A stretch of DNA of 64,000 nucleotides from contig NC_089980.1 of the NCBI RefSeq assembly GCF_036417845.1, forward strand, positions 49,164,501-49,228,500, written 5' to 3'. Of the stretch, positions 38,601 to 49,581 are shown one piece after another (positions within the stretch are counted from its first letter, which is position 1; the number at the start of each line of letters is the position of its first letter). The notes under the pieces were generated by a model, which saw nothing but the letters and a program-made list of their open reading frames with translations, made no database searches and was not told the origin of the DNA. A program made the translations under genes and the position numbers. The stretch comes from Apteryx mantelli (taxonomy: Eukaryota; Chordata; Aves; Apterygiformes; Apterygidae).

Positions 38601-41600
38601 TGAGGCTCTGGCTAATAGTGCTTATTCCTTCGCAGAGAGGCAGAGGAGCCTGCCATAGTGGCAGTAGCTATGCTAACATGAGCTCATTATGTTTTCCTAG
38701 TCAGAGTTCACGTCTGGATTGTCTGTGGGTTATCACAACACACCGAGCCTGTTGGGTCTTTGCACTGTCAAAGCGACGAGACAGGGCAGGCAGGGAGACC
38801 TCGTGTAGGTGGACAGACTCTCAGGGCTGCCCAGAGACTCACTGAAGTAATTGTGCTGCATTAGAGAGCTGGGGCGAGGAGGCACCTGCGCAGGTCTGAC
38901 TGCAGCATCACAGCAGGCAGGTCAGTGTGCAAGTGAGAGAAGAAAGAGGAAGAAGGACTTCTTTTTATCTGAGCCTTGAATGCTGTCTCAGGATGATTTA
39001 TCTGAGGTTTAGCGTGCTTTGGGGAGAAATGAAATGGAAGATCTCCTGCATGTTTGTAGTGAAGCCAAACAGAATCTAGTTTATTCTAAATATGCAATGC
39101 CTATTAGTCCAGGTACAGAAAATAACAGTGTCTCTTGACAGGGGACTCCTGCTACTGGTCCCTCCATTTATTCTCTGTTTTCTTCTGATTTCACATTAAC
39201 TGGGATCAGTAAGGAAGATGGAACCAAAGCAGAGTTTCAGGGTGAATGCCACATAGCAGTTGACAGCTTGCTCATCCATGATAATACACACAGAAAATGA
39301 TTAAATTTTTTAAATGAATACAGTTTTCCATTTACATGCAAAATACCCATTTGAAGACATGAATTTATTGATAGTGTTTGATGGGGTTAGGAACTCATAA
39401 ATTTTGACTGTATAATTAATAAAATGCTTTGTAGGAATTACAGCGAACCACTCCCCTACTTCCCTGCACATCTCTTACAAAGACAACAGTCAGCCTGGCA
39501 GCTCAGCACACGAGCAGCACACATTCAGGTCCATCCTGCCTCTCCCCCACCCCTGGGAGTGGGTGCACATTCACCTTCCCCCAGCATCCTTGGCAAACCA
39601 GCTGTCCTGCCATGTAAGTAGGATTCACTCCTTTTCCATTAAAAAGAAATATGTAACAAAAATTGATCTTAAAGAAATACAGTAAGCTGAAACCAGTACC
39701 AAATAACAACACTTTCATTTATGACCATATGCAAACACATATAAAACAACATGCTGTTTGCTAAATGTCTTCTTCATCCACCTTGAAGGGTATGTTTTTC
39801 ACTTAGCTTGAAGTTATCCACACTGCAAATAATCCCTCTTGAGTTAGCCTAGCTTGAGCATGAGTAACCACACTATGAAATAGCGCTGAAAATGCATAGA
39901 ATACAAGATCTATCTTAGCAACTGATGAGCAGTGCTACCTTGAGCTATAGGCTAAGCCCTGCCAAAGACTGGCCAATTTAAAATTAAGATAAAAGGAGTA
40001 ACACAGCACTGAAGGTGTGTAGCGTGAGAGCAGATCTGACTGAAGAGTAGCACTGAAGCTATAACATACTTCAGCAAAGACAAGCCCAGAGAAGCCTTCA
40101 TCCTTAAGGTATTAGAAACACAGACCAAGCCAGCTAAGTGTGCAAATGTAACTTTAAGGATAAGAACAGACTCACTGAACTCAGCAAAATTGCCCAACTG
40201 CATAAAGATGTGTGCTCATAAAAGTATGTGTTGACCACGGCAGAAATCCTGAGAGGTCTGGTTTTGCTTAAGTACTGTATATTTTGGAACATTTGCTTTA
40301 GATTGCTTTCCAAGCACACATTCCAGCCTGAGCATCTTTTCTGTGAAAAAGGTAAAGCACAGAGTATAAATGCAAAACCTCCATGAAAAGAAGCATGATG
40401 CATATGTCTTCAAAACAGGATGCATCTGAATGGAATGCAAAGCAACTGCTATCCTAGGAATTTCAAAGTGTTGCAAATAGAAAATGAAATTGTAACTTGA
40501 TATATCATAATTTCAGAAGTTTATAGTGTGCGCTCAAAGGCTCCAGGATATAGGGTCCAAGCTATTCTCCACTGCACTAAGTATTATGGGATGTACAATT
40601 GCTTTTGTGTACAGAACTTACTCTTCAGCATTTTGCTGTTTTCAATAGACAGTCCACCCAAACTGAAGGTGATTACAAAAACCAACCCTGGCTAAGTAGA
40701 ACAGAACTCCTAATCTCACACTGTTTCTCCTGTGGCTTCATTTCCAAGGAACACTCTCCTTGCAGTAGCAATAGTTTCAGCCTCTCCTGTAGCTTCAGAC
40801 TGTTTGCTTACTGGCAAAGATAATCGATCCTGTTCCCCCTGCTGCTCTTCAGTGTCTCACAACTGGGCTCCTGCTTTGGTGGAGTTGAAGATTCCCCAGT
40901 GACTTCCCTGCTCACTCCTATTTCCTACAGGATCTGCCCTCATGGTCAATTGTCCGTGATGGGATCAGCTCCTCCCCGTTCCATTGACTTCCTTCCTCCA
41001 AGTTTACTCTACAGTGCCCTTTCCCCAGCACAGAGCACATAGCTATTCACTCCTCCTTGGATTTTCGTGCTACTTGCACAGTGCTAAGCTCCCCTCCCAG
41101 TTTTTCAAGGCATTGTCAATGCTTTCAAGTGCAAGCTCCCTCTGAAGGTCTAAAGACTTCATCAAAAGCACTCAGGGTGTCCATCTTGAGGTCAGTACTC
41201 CAAACACCAAGGAATCCAAGTGTTTATTGCCAGAACATCTAAACAGCGTTCGCTCATCCTGGCAACTCAGATTACTTAGGAAGGTGCATGTTGCACCTGA
41301 ACACCTGGCATAGGAAACCGTGACAGGATTCATCATTCAAAAGACAACCTTCTATGTCCACCTTACTATAAAATATTTCAGGCCATATTCTGTGTGGACT
41401 TGCATGCAATCCTGCCCTTATGAATCAATAAGCAGTACATGGGCATCTGAGGCTAGAAATAACTGTTTGCTGTACGTAGGAATAAAGAGACTCTTGCTTA
41501 CAATCTTCTGTCCATGCCTATAAAAGATATGTTGCTTCTATACTGGTATAAACTCAGGGAACTCTGAGCATCTGGAGGTACTGCCCACTTGTGACTTTTT

Positions 41601-43184
41601 CTACCCATCCTGTCCCTTTCCTAACCATGCTTCCTGAATTACTGACTTATTTTAAAAGGAGCTTTTCAGGGCAGTTTAGAGCCAGTGAATGAGCCCTGCT
41701 GAAACCAGATCAGGAAGCAGCCCTCCTGCAGTATGGCAGCTTGACAAGCAATCTAGGAGAAGCTCCAGGGAAGATGCACATAGCAGGCACTGAGTTTTCA
41801 GCAGCCACAACCCTAGCAAAAATGGACCAGAGTCTCTTCTAAATATTTATCTCACTTTGGGCTGAATTTTGGTTTAATGGGTATTTGTCAGTTTTGCGGT
41901 GTTATTCCGTAAGAAGCTGTTTACTGTTATTACAGCACTGCAACAAATAGATGCACTCTTGACTACTAGATGCCAGTAAAGGCAGAGGTTGGAGGGTGCA
42001 GGGGGCTCTGCAGCAAGAGCCTTAGCTCCCGACAGGATGGTGGTAGAGGCATTCCAGTGAGCTAACTCTGTGCCAGCATAGGGACCAGGTTTTATTTACA
42101 CCCAGCCTAATGGTGTGCAACTCAATCATGCATGTTACATGGAGCCTTCACTGTGCACAATAGCCTGCTGCCATTTCCTCTATTAAATCACTCCTATGTT
42201 CATGTGGCTGAAGCTCAGTGCTGGCATGCAGTAGTCAAGCGTGTAAAAAATGATTATTCTGATCCCTTTCAACACAGATTTGCTGCATGAAATGGCCTGG
42301 CTTTGACCTGGGAAAATCAATGCTGTTGTTTTAATGAACAAAAAAAATTGTAGCTGAAGCCCATGCTTCTCCTCCCTCTGCTCTTCACAGGCTGTCCGGC
42401 CAGTAGTCACATGCATAGAGGATCACCTGCATGCAAATAGCATTTTTCTCCATAATTCTGAACATCCTTAGTCATAGTAAAGGTACAATGCAGGATATCA
42501 ATTAGTATCTCTGTTGCTACCAGTGTCACTTGCAAGCAAAGTATAAAGGTTGGAGACCTTTGGCTTTGTGATACAAAGAACAATTTTCAGTTCCCTACAC
42601 TATGCCTTAAGCAGTCTTCACACAAACCAAATTCCTTTTCACTCGAATTCAACATGAAGAGCTCAGGCTCTTTTTGACGGTGCTTTGTTTCATCATTATC
42701 ATTTTGGCCATGTTTCAAAATGTGATGCCGTGTAATACTGGTTAGAGATGGACTCTCATAATTTATGACCCACGGATCCAGCCTCTGGCTTTTTCTACTG
42801 CTTTCAAAGGCAGGACTAAGTGCTCTGAGAAAGTGAATGTGTTTGAATATGGAGTTTTCAGGGCTTTTCAGGAACCTCTAAATCTCCATCTTTAAGGCCA
42901 TTCCACCAGTGAAACACCAGTGAAACCTAGAGAACAGTGTTAAGAGAGGAAAGGGACTCTAACTGTAGATATTTTATGTCTTAACAGTCTGTCTTTTTAT
43001 GGAGGTGTTTAAAATCATGTAGCAGTCTACTCTACTTTGGTGGTGAAACTTAGCACTGAGGAAGAGCCGCAAGGAGTCACGAAATTTTACTGCAAAAGCC
43101 ATAAAATGCTGCAGCAAGAAACTGTAATTATCTGTAGTCAGACAGGTGCTCTGCAAAAAGAAGATTTACGCTTGTGCACGTTTG

Positions 43185-43217
43185 CGCACGCACGCACACA
43201 CACACGCGCACACACAA
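43185..43217 (+). repeat. (AC)n/(GC-AC)n microsatellite
   Basis: Alternating purine-pyrimidine run GCGCACGCACGCACACACACACGCGCACACACA. This is the type of sequence that can adopt Z-DNA. Confidence 0.9.
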
Positions 43218-43494
43218 AAGTCATATCCTGGATTGGTAGGAGCAGGGCCCCGCAAATGCTGGCAAAGTACAGCTGCAGCTCAGGGCACAGGTTTAAAGCT
43301 CAGGCAGTCAGCATTTTGAAACCATGACTTTCTCCCAGCTGCTATGAGTTTGTGTGAGACTTGTTTAGAAGATAGGGCCCTACTATCAATAATGTCCTTT
43401 AGGTTTTTGTTTTCTAGTGCTCGCTGATATTCAACAGTGAGGAAGGCTGAACTGCCTGAGTCCTTGGTCTCTCCTGCTGTGAGCCAGCCCTGTG

Positions 43495-43640
43495 TGTGCC
43501 GTGGGCAGGCGGCAGCAGCAATCACCGCTGTGTTATGCCTGCTGCTGAGCGCTCGCCGCTCACCCCAAGCCCACTCGGGCCGCCAAGCGCAGCCCTGAGT
43601 GTTTCACCCTGTCGGCCCTGGCTCCTGCCCCAGCCCCCGC
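43495..43640. other. CpG-dense patch inside KIF26B intron
   Basis: About a dozen CpGs fall in under 150 bp (GAGCGCTCGCCGCTC, CTCGGGCCGCC, AAGCGCAG, GTCGGCC, CCCGC), in an otherwise CpG-poor intron. No exon with both splice sites is recognised. It may be an intragenic promoter or enhancer island. Confidence 0.4.
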
Positions 43641-44359
43641 ACCAGCACAGGTCTGGTGCAAAGCTCCAGGCTCAGACTCAGTTTCAGAAAACCTCAGTTA
43701 GAGGGAATCAGAAATCAAAACACACACACTGCTTGGGGGAGCACCATCCCATCCTGGCACAGTGTTGTAAGCAACGATTAGTCAAGGATACACCATAGCC
43801 CTTCAATCTAACCACGTGTAACACAGGCAGGGGACTCTCTTATGCACCAAATCCTTCCTAAAAGGACTAGGAAAGAAAAAAGCCTCAGCAAGAGCTCTGT
43901 GGTTTCTGAGGAAACTCTCATCTTGTTACAAATTTTCTCAGAGACCCTTCCATGCCGCTGGGCCCACAGGCTCTGACAGTTATAAAGCATTTCAAGGGCA
44001 GGAACCAATAACCAATGTATGCAGGAGATGGGGGTAAAAGGCAGAAAGAAGGCATTCATGCACACTACATGGGAATGCAAACAGTGCCTGGCTTTATTGG
44101 GTAAACATAATTAGAGTCTGGTCTCTTGCCTTGTTCTCAGCTCGCAGCTGACAGGATCCCATACCTGGAACTAGCAGTAAAGCTGCACCTCTGAAATCAT
44201 TCAGTCAAATTTTGCACTGAGAATTAATTTAATTAATACCCATGTACACCCATTCTAAACTGGGGAAAAATGCTACCAAACAGAGCAGAAGAGAGGTAAA
44301 CCATACGTAACACTTCTCATCTAAGGATCCCACTGTTTTTTCTTTTTTCACAACACCAT

Positions 44360-44500
44360 TATCTAGTTTTATGAGCAGGGAACCAGGGAACACAGAAATT
44401 ACATGAGTTGCCCAAGGTGATACAGCAAGCCAGCAGCACAACTGAGAATGCAACGTAGATCTTGCAAGTCCTAATCTGCCACCCTGCCTGCATCTCTCAT
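44360..44500 (-). repeat. MIR-like ancient SINE fragment (antisense to +)
   Basis: The segment AAATTACATGAGTTGCCCAA, GGTGATACAGCAAGCCAGCA, then GCACAACTGAGAATGCAA follows the antisense MIR core (remembered consensus: TTAAGTAACTTGCCCAAGGTCACACAGCTAGTAAGTGGCAGAGC-like). Divergence is high, as expected for an element predating amniote radiation. Edges are approximate. Confidence 0.6.
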
Positions 44501-44910
44501 ACCTGTTGTGTTCCCAGAATACCAATAGGGCTTTGTTTAAATGGAGTTAAGCCTGAATGCTTTTCCCAATCACACAAAAGAGTATGTATTATAAAAGCTT
44601 GCTTGTCATTGACTTTCCATGGAGCAGCACTAGGCCATTGCACTTGAAATCTCTGAGGTATTAAAAAATAATATATAACTGATGCTAGTGATTACCGTAC
44701 AAACTGTGCCCTAACACTTCAGAGCCATGTTCAAGCCAGTAATGCCTACCTGAGAGAGAAGAGACTAGACTCAGAGGCAGACAAATGGCTGAGATGCTGA
44801 TTCCTTCTTACAGGGAAAAGTTTGATGGCATGAGCAAAGAAAGCAGAGAAGGCATGCTTGCATGGATGCTGGGGGCAGAGGCCAGGAGGGAGAGCCTGCC
44901 CTGCTGCTGA

Positions 44911-44993
44911 GCAAGGGTAAGGGCAAAGGCAAGGGCAAGGGCAAGGGCAAGGGCAAGGGCAAGGGCAAGGGCAAGGGCAAGGGCAAGGGCAGG
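44911..44993 (+). repeat. (GGGCAA)n hexanucleotide array with G-quadruplex potential
   Basis: Ten GGG tracts, spaced exactly six bases apart from 44933 to 44989, are separated by CAA loops. They are preceded by degenerate units (GGGTAA, GGGCAA, AGGCAA). Open frames through the array encode (GK)n on the plus strand and (PL)n on the minus strand and are artefacts of the repeat. The G-rich strand is the template for KIF26B transcription. Confidence 0.97.
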
Positions 44994-45023
44994 AGTAGAT
45001 GTGTGGCCAAATCAGCTGAGGCT

Positions 45024-45215
45024 GAAGTTAGGAGTCAAGGGTGCCTGCCATTTAATCCTGGATCTGGCTCTCACTCGATTATAGGCTTTGGCCAAGTCAG
45101 TAAAGCCCTCTGCCTTGACTTCTCCACCTGTAAAATGGGGTCTATAATACTACTTACACCATGTGGTGGATTAAAGAGCAGGTGTACAAAGCTTTGAAAT
45201 GTACAGCTGTAGATC
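45024..45215 (+). repeat. MIR-like ancient SINE
   Basis: The diagnostic core is present: GGCTTTGGCCAAGTCAGTAAAGCC, then TTGACTTCTCCACCTGTAAAATGGGG, TATAATACTACTTACACCATG, GTGGATTAAAG and GTACAAAGC. The order matches MIR: the GACCTTGGGCAAGTCAC-like segment, the TCATCTGTAAAATGGGG-like segment, then AATAGTACCTACCTCA, GGATTAAATG and GTAAAGCGC. It lies directly downstream of the GGGCAA array. Confidence 0.75.
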
Positions 45216-47469
45216 AGGGCTAAATAGCTCTGTTTCTGCCATAAGCAGTCACTCTGGGAAAATATACGCTGACATGATGTTATAGGATCAATGTTAAATG
45301 CTAGAAAGACTGGAATATTTATTAAACTCTTAGGTTAGCTTCAAGGAGAAGGCTTACATGGTTCATGATGTAAACACATGATCTTTCAGTAGGTAGCAGA
45401 ATGTAAGGGGAAAAATAATTTTCCTGATTTTTTTATTTTGTACGCAGGATACTGGGCTGTCTGTGAAGTCCACATGTACCCATGTAAAGCCCAAAATTTA
45501 ACCCAAGGCTAACACTGATGAATATGAACTCGCTTTATCTTTCAAAAGCTGTCAATGCATGTCTGATGCTTAGTGTATGACGAGTGCAGAAGCACCTACA
45601 CATACAAATAATGCACTTAAGAGCATTGAAAGACAAGATCTTAATCTCAAGAAAAAAATTATGTCTCTCCAATGTGTCAGAACTTCAAAAGTAATTGTGA
45701 AATCTGACAGGGCTGCTGGTGATTCTCTTAAAGACTCTTTATAGCTTCTCTTAAAGGGGCCTTGGGCTGATTCATGTTGATCGTGTCTGACAGCTAGCAT
45801 TTCTGTTAATAATAATCATAAATAAAATGGACAAGGTTGCCTGACCTGAAATGAGCATATCTATAGTGCCATATCCGTTACAGCACAGTGGATCTATGAC
45901 CACAAATCAGGAAAGATCCAATGATCTTGACACCCCATATTAAAATAATATCCATCTTTTAAGAACTCAGAACCTTTGTATGGTTTGTTTTTCATTAAAA
46001 ACCATTCCTTAGGAGAGATCATTCAGACTAGAACAAACCTATAGAAAGAAGGCATTGCAGAACATGAAACATACCAAACCGTAACATTTTTCTATTTATT
46101 ATGCAGTAAAAATATGTTTGTGAACAACCGCATTCTCCCTTATATCTCAGCTCCTCCTTCACGTTATCCTGCATTGAAGTCATAATCCTGGTTTTATGCC
46201 ATCATAAATCTGCTGACATGTGAAAAATTATACTATTATCAAACACATCAAAACAGAATTACGATTTCACTGCTGCAAGCCCAAATGCAAACAGGAGCTG
46301 GGTTATAAGAAAGTGAAGGTTTATTAATTCCTGGGCAGTGGTTTGATGCTAAAGATATGGAAGGTAGTAAAGACAGTTTTTTAAATTTGTGTAAAATCCC
46401 TGGTTGCACTTATACATAAACACAGATAAGACTCATTCATAAAAATACAGGAATTACTTGTAGCAAAGATATAAGGAACCACTCACAAAAGTAAAATATC
46501 AAAAATAACACACTCACTCTCTCCATACCTATGTCAGCTGACACAGAGTTAAGAGATAAGCATTGCAAAATCCCTCGAGGGAGGTCAACATGCCAGGCTA
46601 TGCTGAGGCTACCTGGGCAGGCAACTGCCAGGGACACAGGTGCCCCACTAAAAACCTGGCACCCCAGAGAGTCAAATCCAACAACTTCTAGATATCTGCA
46701 ACACTGCTAACCAGGGAGAGAGGAACAGAGTCACACAAGAAATTAGAATAAGGCAGCCAATTTGGCAGCCAAAAGCCAGAGGAAACACTGGCTGAAAACA
46801 ACATGGTTTGGTGAAAAAGACATGGAATTCATGTCAGATTTTACATAGCAGTAAAAAGATGACAAAGCTTGGACTCCACATGTTCCTTGCTAAGAAAAGC
46901 ATTCTGCTTGCCTCATCACTCTCTACCTTCATGTACCAGCATGGCACAACAGCCCAGTTTCACTACTGTGCCAGATAGGATCAAAGGCTGTCTAGCCCAA
47001 GGGAAAACCTCTTCTCTCCAGCTTTGTCCTCCAGACTGTTGTAAGAGTGATCAGAAACCTGAGTCTCCAACGGTCCTCTCTTCACACCTCCCTTTTTCAC
47101 AGGCACTGACACAGTATTCAGTCCTACAGAGGGACTGTGGAGGGCCAAAGTTTGTGAGCCAAAATAAAACCTTGGTATAAAGAACAATACACAGATTTGA
47201 AGCTCTTCCATAACTACAATGCAAAGACAATATTTTCCTCACACATATCCTGTCCAGGCCCCAATGTGGTATCAAAGCAGAGAGAAGTAAAATGAAACAG
47301 CTAGTTTTATAAGCATCAGAACAAATGAATCATGGTCTCCTACTGATTTGGGTTTGTGGCTGATGGACTCTGAAGTCTAAAGAACATGCAGGCTCTGACT
47401 GAAGCTTTTCTTATAGTTAAGGTATTTTTTTAAGTGTCTCCCCTGTGGGGAGGGGGTTCTCTAGTGTCT

Positions 47470-47535
47470 AATAAGTAAAGTAAATAAGTAATAAGTAAAG
47501 TAAAAAATAAGTAATAAGTAAAAATAAGTAATAAG
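47470..47535 (+). repeat. ATAAGTA-type AT-rich tandem repeat
   Basis: Irregular repeats of ATAAGTA, AAGTAA and AATAAGTAATAAGTA make up about 65 bp. Confidence 0.9.
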
Positions 47536-49581
47536 CAGATCTACATTGCAGTTTTCCTCTCTGTTCTCTCTGCTGCACAGCTGCCTTTTTTCACAGAACT
47601 TGTTAAAATTTTGCATCTATTTCTGGGTCAAATTTTGTTGAAATTGGCCAACTACTTCAGAAGTAGTGGGAAGAAGCACAGACTGTCACAAGAGAGCAGG
47701 ACTGACTAAGCTTTTTTCCTAAGCCAAATATAAGGAAAGTGACCCTTACAGAGGCACTTTCCTGCTGTAGATGAACATCTCTCAGGGACTGTTACTGGAT
47801 GCCTTAACCTTCTCACTACTAAGGCAATTAGAAAGCAAGAGATTCAAGCTTCATTACGTTATCCAAAAAAGTAAATGTCCCATGGGCAAAGCCCATCATA
47901 CGGGCAGCTTCCCCACAAGACAAAATCTGGTATGTACTAGTGGTACACTCCCAGAAATGCAATCTATGTGGTCAGCTTTGATTTCCTTTTCCACAACATA
48001 CAAAATCATCCTTCTTTTTCTTGCCAGTCACTATTAAAAAGTTTAGATTTGAAGGGAGCTATTTGAGGAGCAATTCCTCAAAAAGAGAATATGAATTTAT
48101 TACCGAGTACACTGAAGGGATAGAAGAGTTTTTCTCGTAGGAGGCAAGTGACAGAAGGATTATTTTGTCACTTGGTCTGTGCTTGCACTATGTAGAGTGA
48201 TCACTTGCTGATGTATCCTCTGAGCAGGTACAATCAGCCATGCACTTATGGATGTGCCCATTGGCCTGGGTATGATTTTAACTGGTCCCTTTTGTAGTCA
48301 CATCTGGGCTGCACACATTCTTCTTGCTACCACAATTAAGAGCATAGAGAAATGGACAGTTATGGCATCACTCAGTTAGTTCACAGCATACAAATCCCAG
48401 AGGTAAGTATCCCAGCAGGTGGGAATGGCTGGTGAATTAGAAGCTGGACTAATGGACAGCTGCAGCTACTGTAGGATAAGTAGCCACTGTTATTTCAAAT
48501 ACCTGTACTGTACATGCCAGTACCATTCCCAATAAGTATTTTATTCAAAAGGAGGTTAGGCAGGACACACACATTAGGAATTGCTGCAGGCTGGTAAAAC
48601 TACCCCCAGGAAAAGGGTGAGGTGACTAGCTGGCAGGAGCTCCTTGTCCCTGCCCTACAAACCTCTGAAACAGAAATGTTCTGGTGGGAAGATGTACCAG
48701 CTGCAACTGCCTGGACTCTGGACACAGCCCAGGAGGCCTTTGCTATCTGACAGAAAGTCCTGATTGCAGTGTGAAGGCTACTGGGGATTATTTAGGAATA
48801 AAGATGAATTGTTTCTGTGATTGCTGCAAAGCTCTCAGATTTGCAAATATGTCAGTGCAGTAGTTCCCTTATTTATATTAATATAATTTGTTATTAATAA
48901 ATTACTGGGAAAAGAAGGATCCATAACTCAAAAGTTAAAAGACAGGAGTTAAAGAGGCAGGAATGTCATGTTGCAAGAGGCATGGGCATAACTTTGTTCC
49001 ATCTTCCAGTATGGGTGGTGAGAAAGAACTGAATGGTGGTTTCAGCTGCCAGGCATCTTTGAATTTGGGCATCCATAGAGCACAAGGAGCAAAGGTGAGC
49101 TCAGAAGAGATACTGCTGTTCAGAAAGACTCTGATCTTGTGTTGCTGAAATACATGCATACCTAGAGAGGAGTCTGTGGCCACAGTGCTCAATAATAACA
49201 ATTACATTTCACTGCCTCACAAAAGCACCTTTCTAGAATTAAATCAGAAGAATATTTGTATAAATAAATACCTGAAAGTAGCTGTCATTGCCAACATTAA
49301 CCAGCTTTATGGATTAATGTTCTTCTGTTAATGTGAAATATAAACCTAAGTGAAATGGTTCAAGCAGAGACTCCACTGCAAAGACAATGCAAACCTATAT
49401 AGGATTGGTGCACGCTGTGGACAAATCAAAGAAACTCAGAGCTTAGGACACTTACCCCGGCCTCACGTCTCCGCTACTAGATACAGTTCACACTGAATTA
49501 GCTCTTTAGAGCTGGCCTCCCACTCAGAAAGTAGTTAGCCCCTCTGACTTGTATTCCTCTTTCATACCACCACAAGCTTAC

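Larger units (their letters stand above)
35617..49581 (-). other. KIF26B: KIF26B intron of about 14 kb
   Basis: It runs on the minus strand from donor GTAAGC beside the giant exon to acceptor GTAG at 35617. No internal exon is supported. It contains a CpG-dense patch near 43.5-43.64 kb, CA microsatellites near 43.2 kb, MIR-like SINE fragments near 44.4 and 45.1 kb, the (GGGCAA)n array at 44.92-44.99 kb and an ATAAGTA repeat near 47.5 kb. Other open frames are short and unrecognised. Confidence 0.9.

Noticed and set aside
44771..45197. Overlapping open frames encoding (Gly-Lys)n on + and (Pro-Leu)n on -
   Set aside because: Both are direct translations of the GGGCAA hexamer array. There is no start context, splice support or homologous protein.
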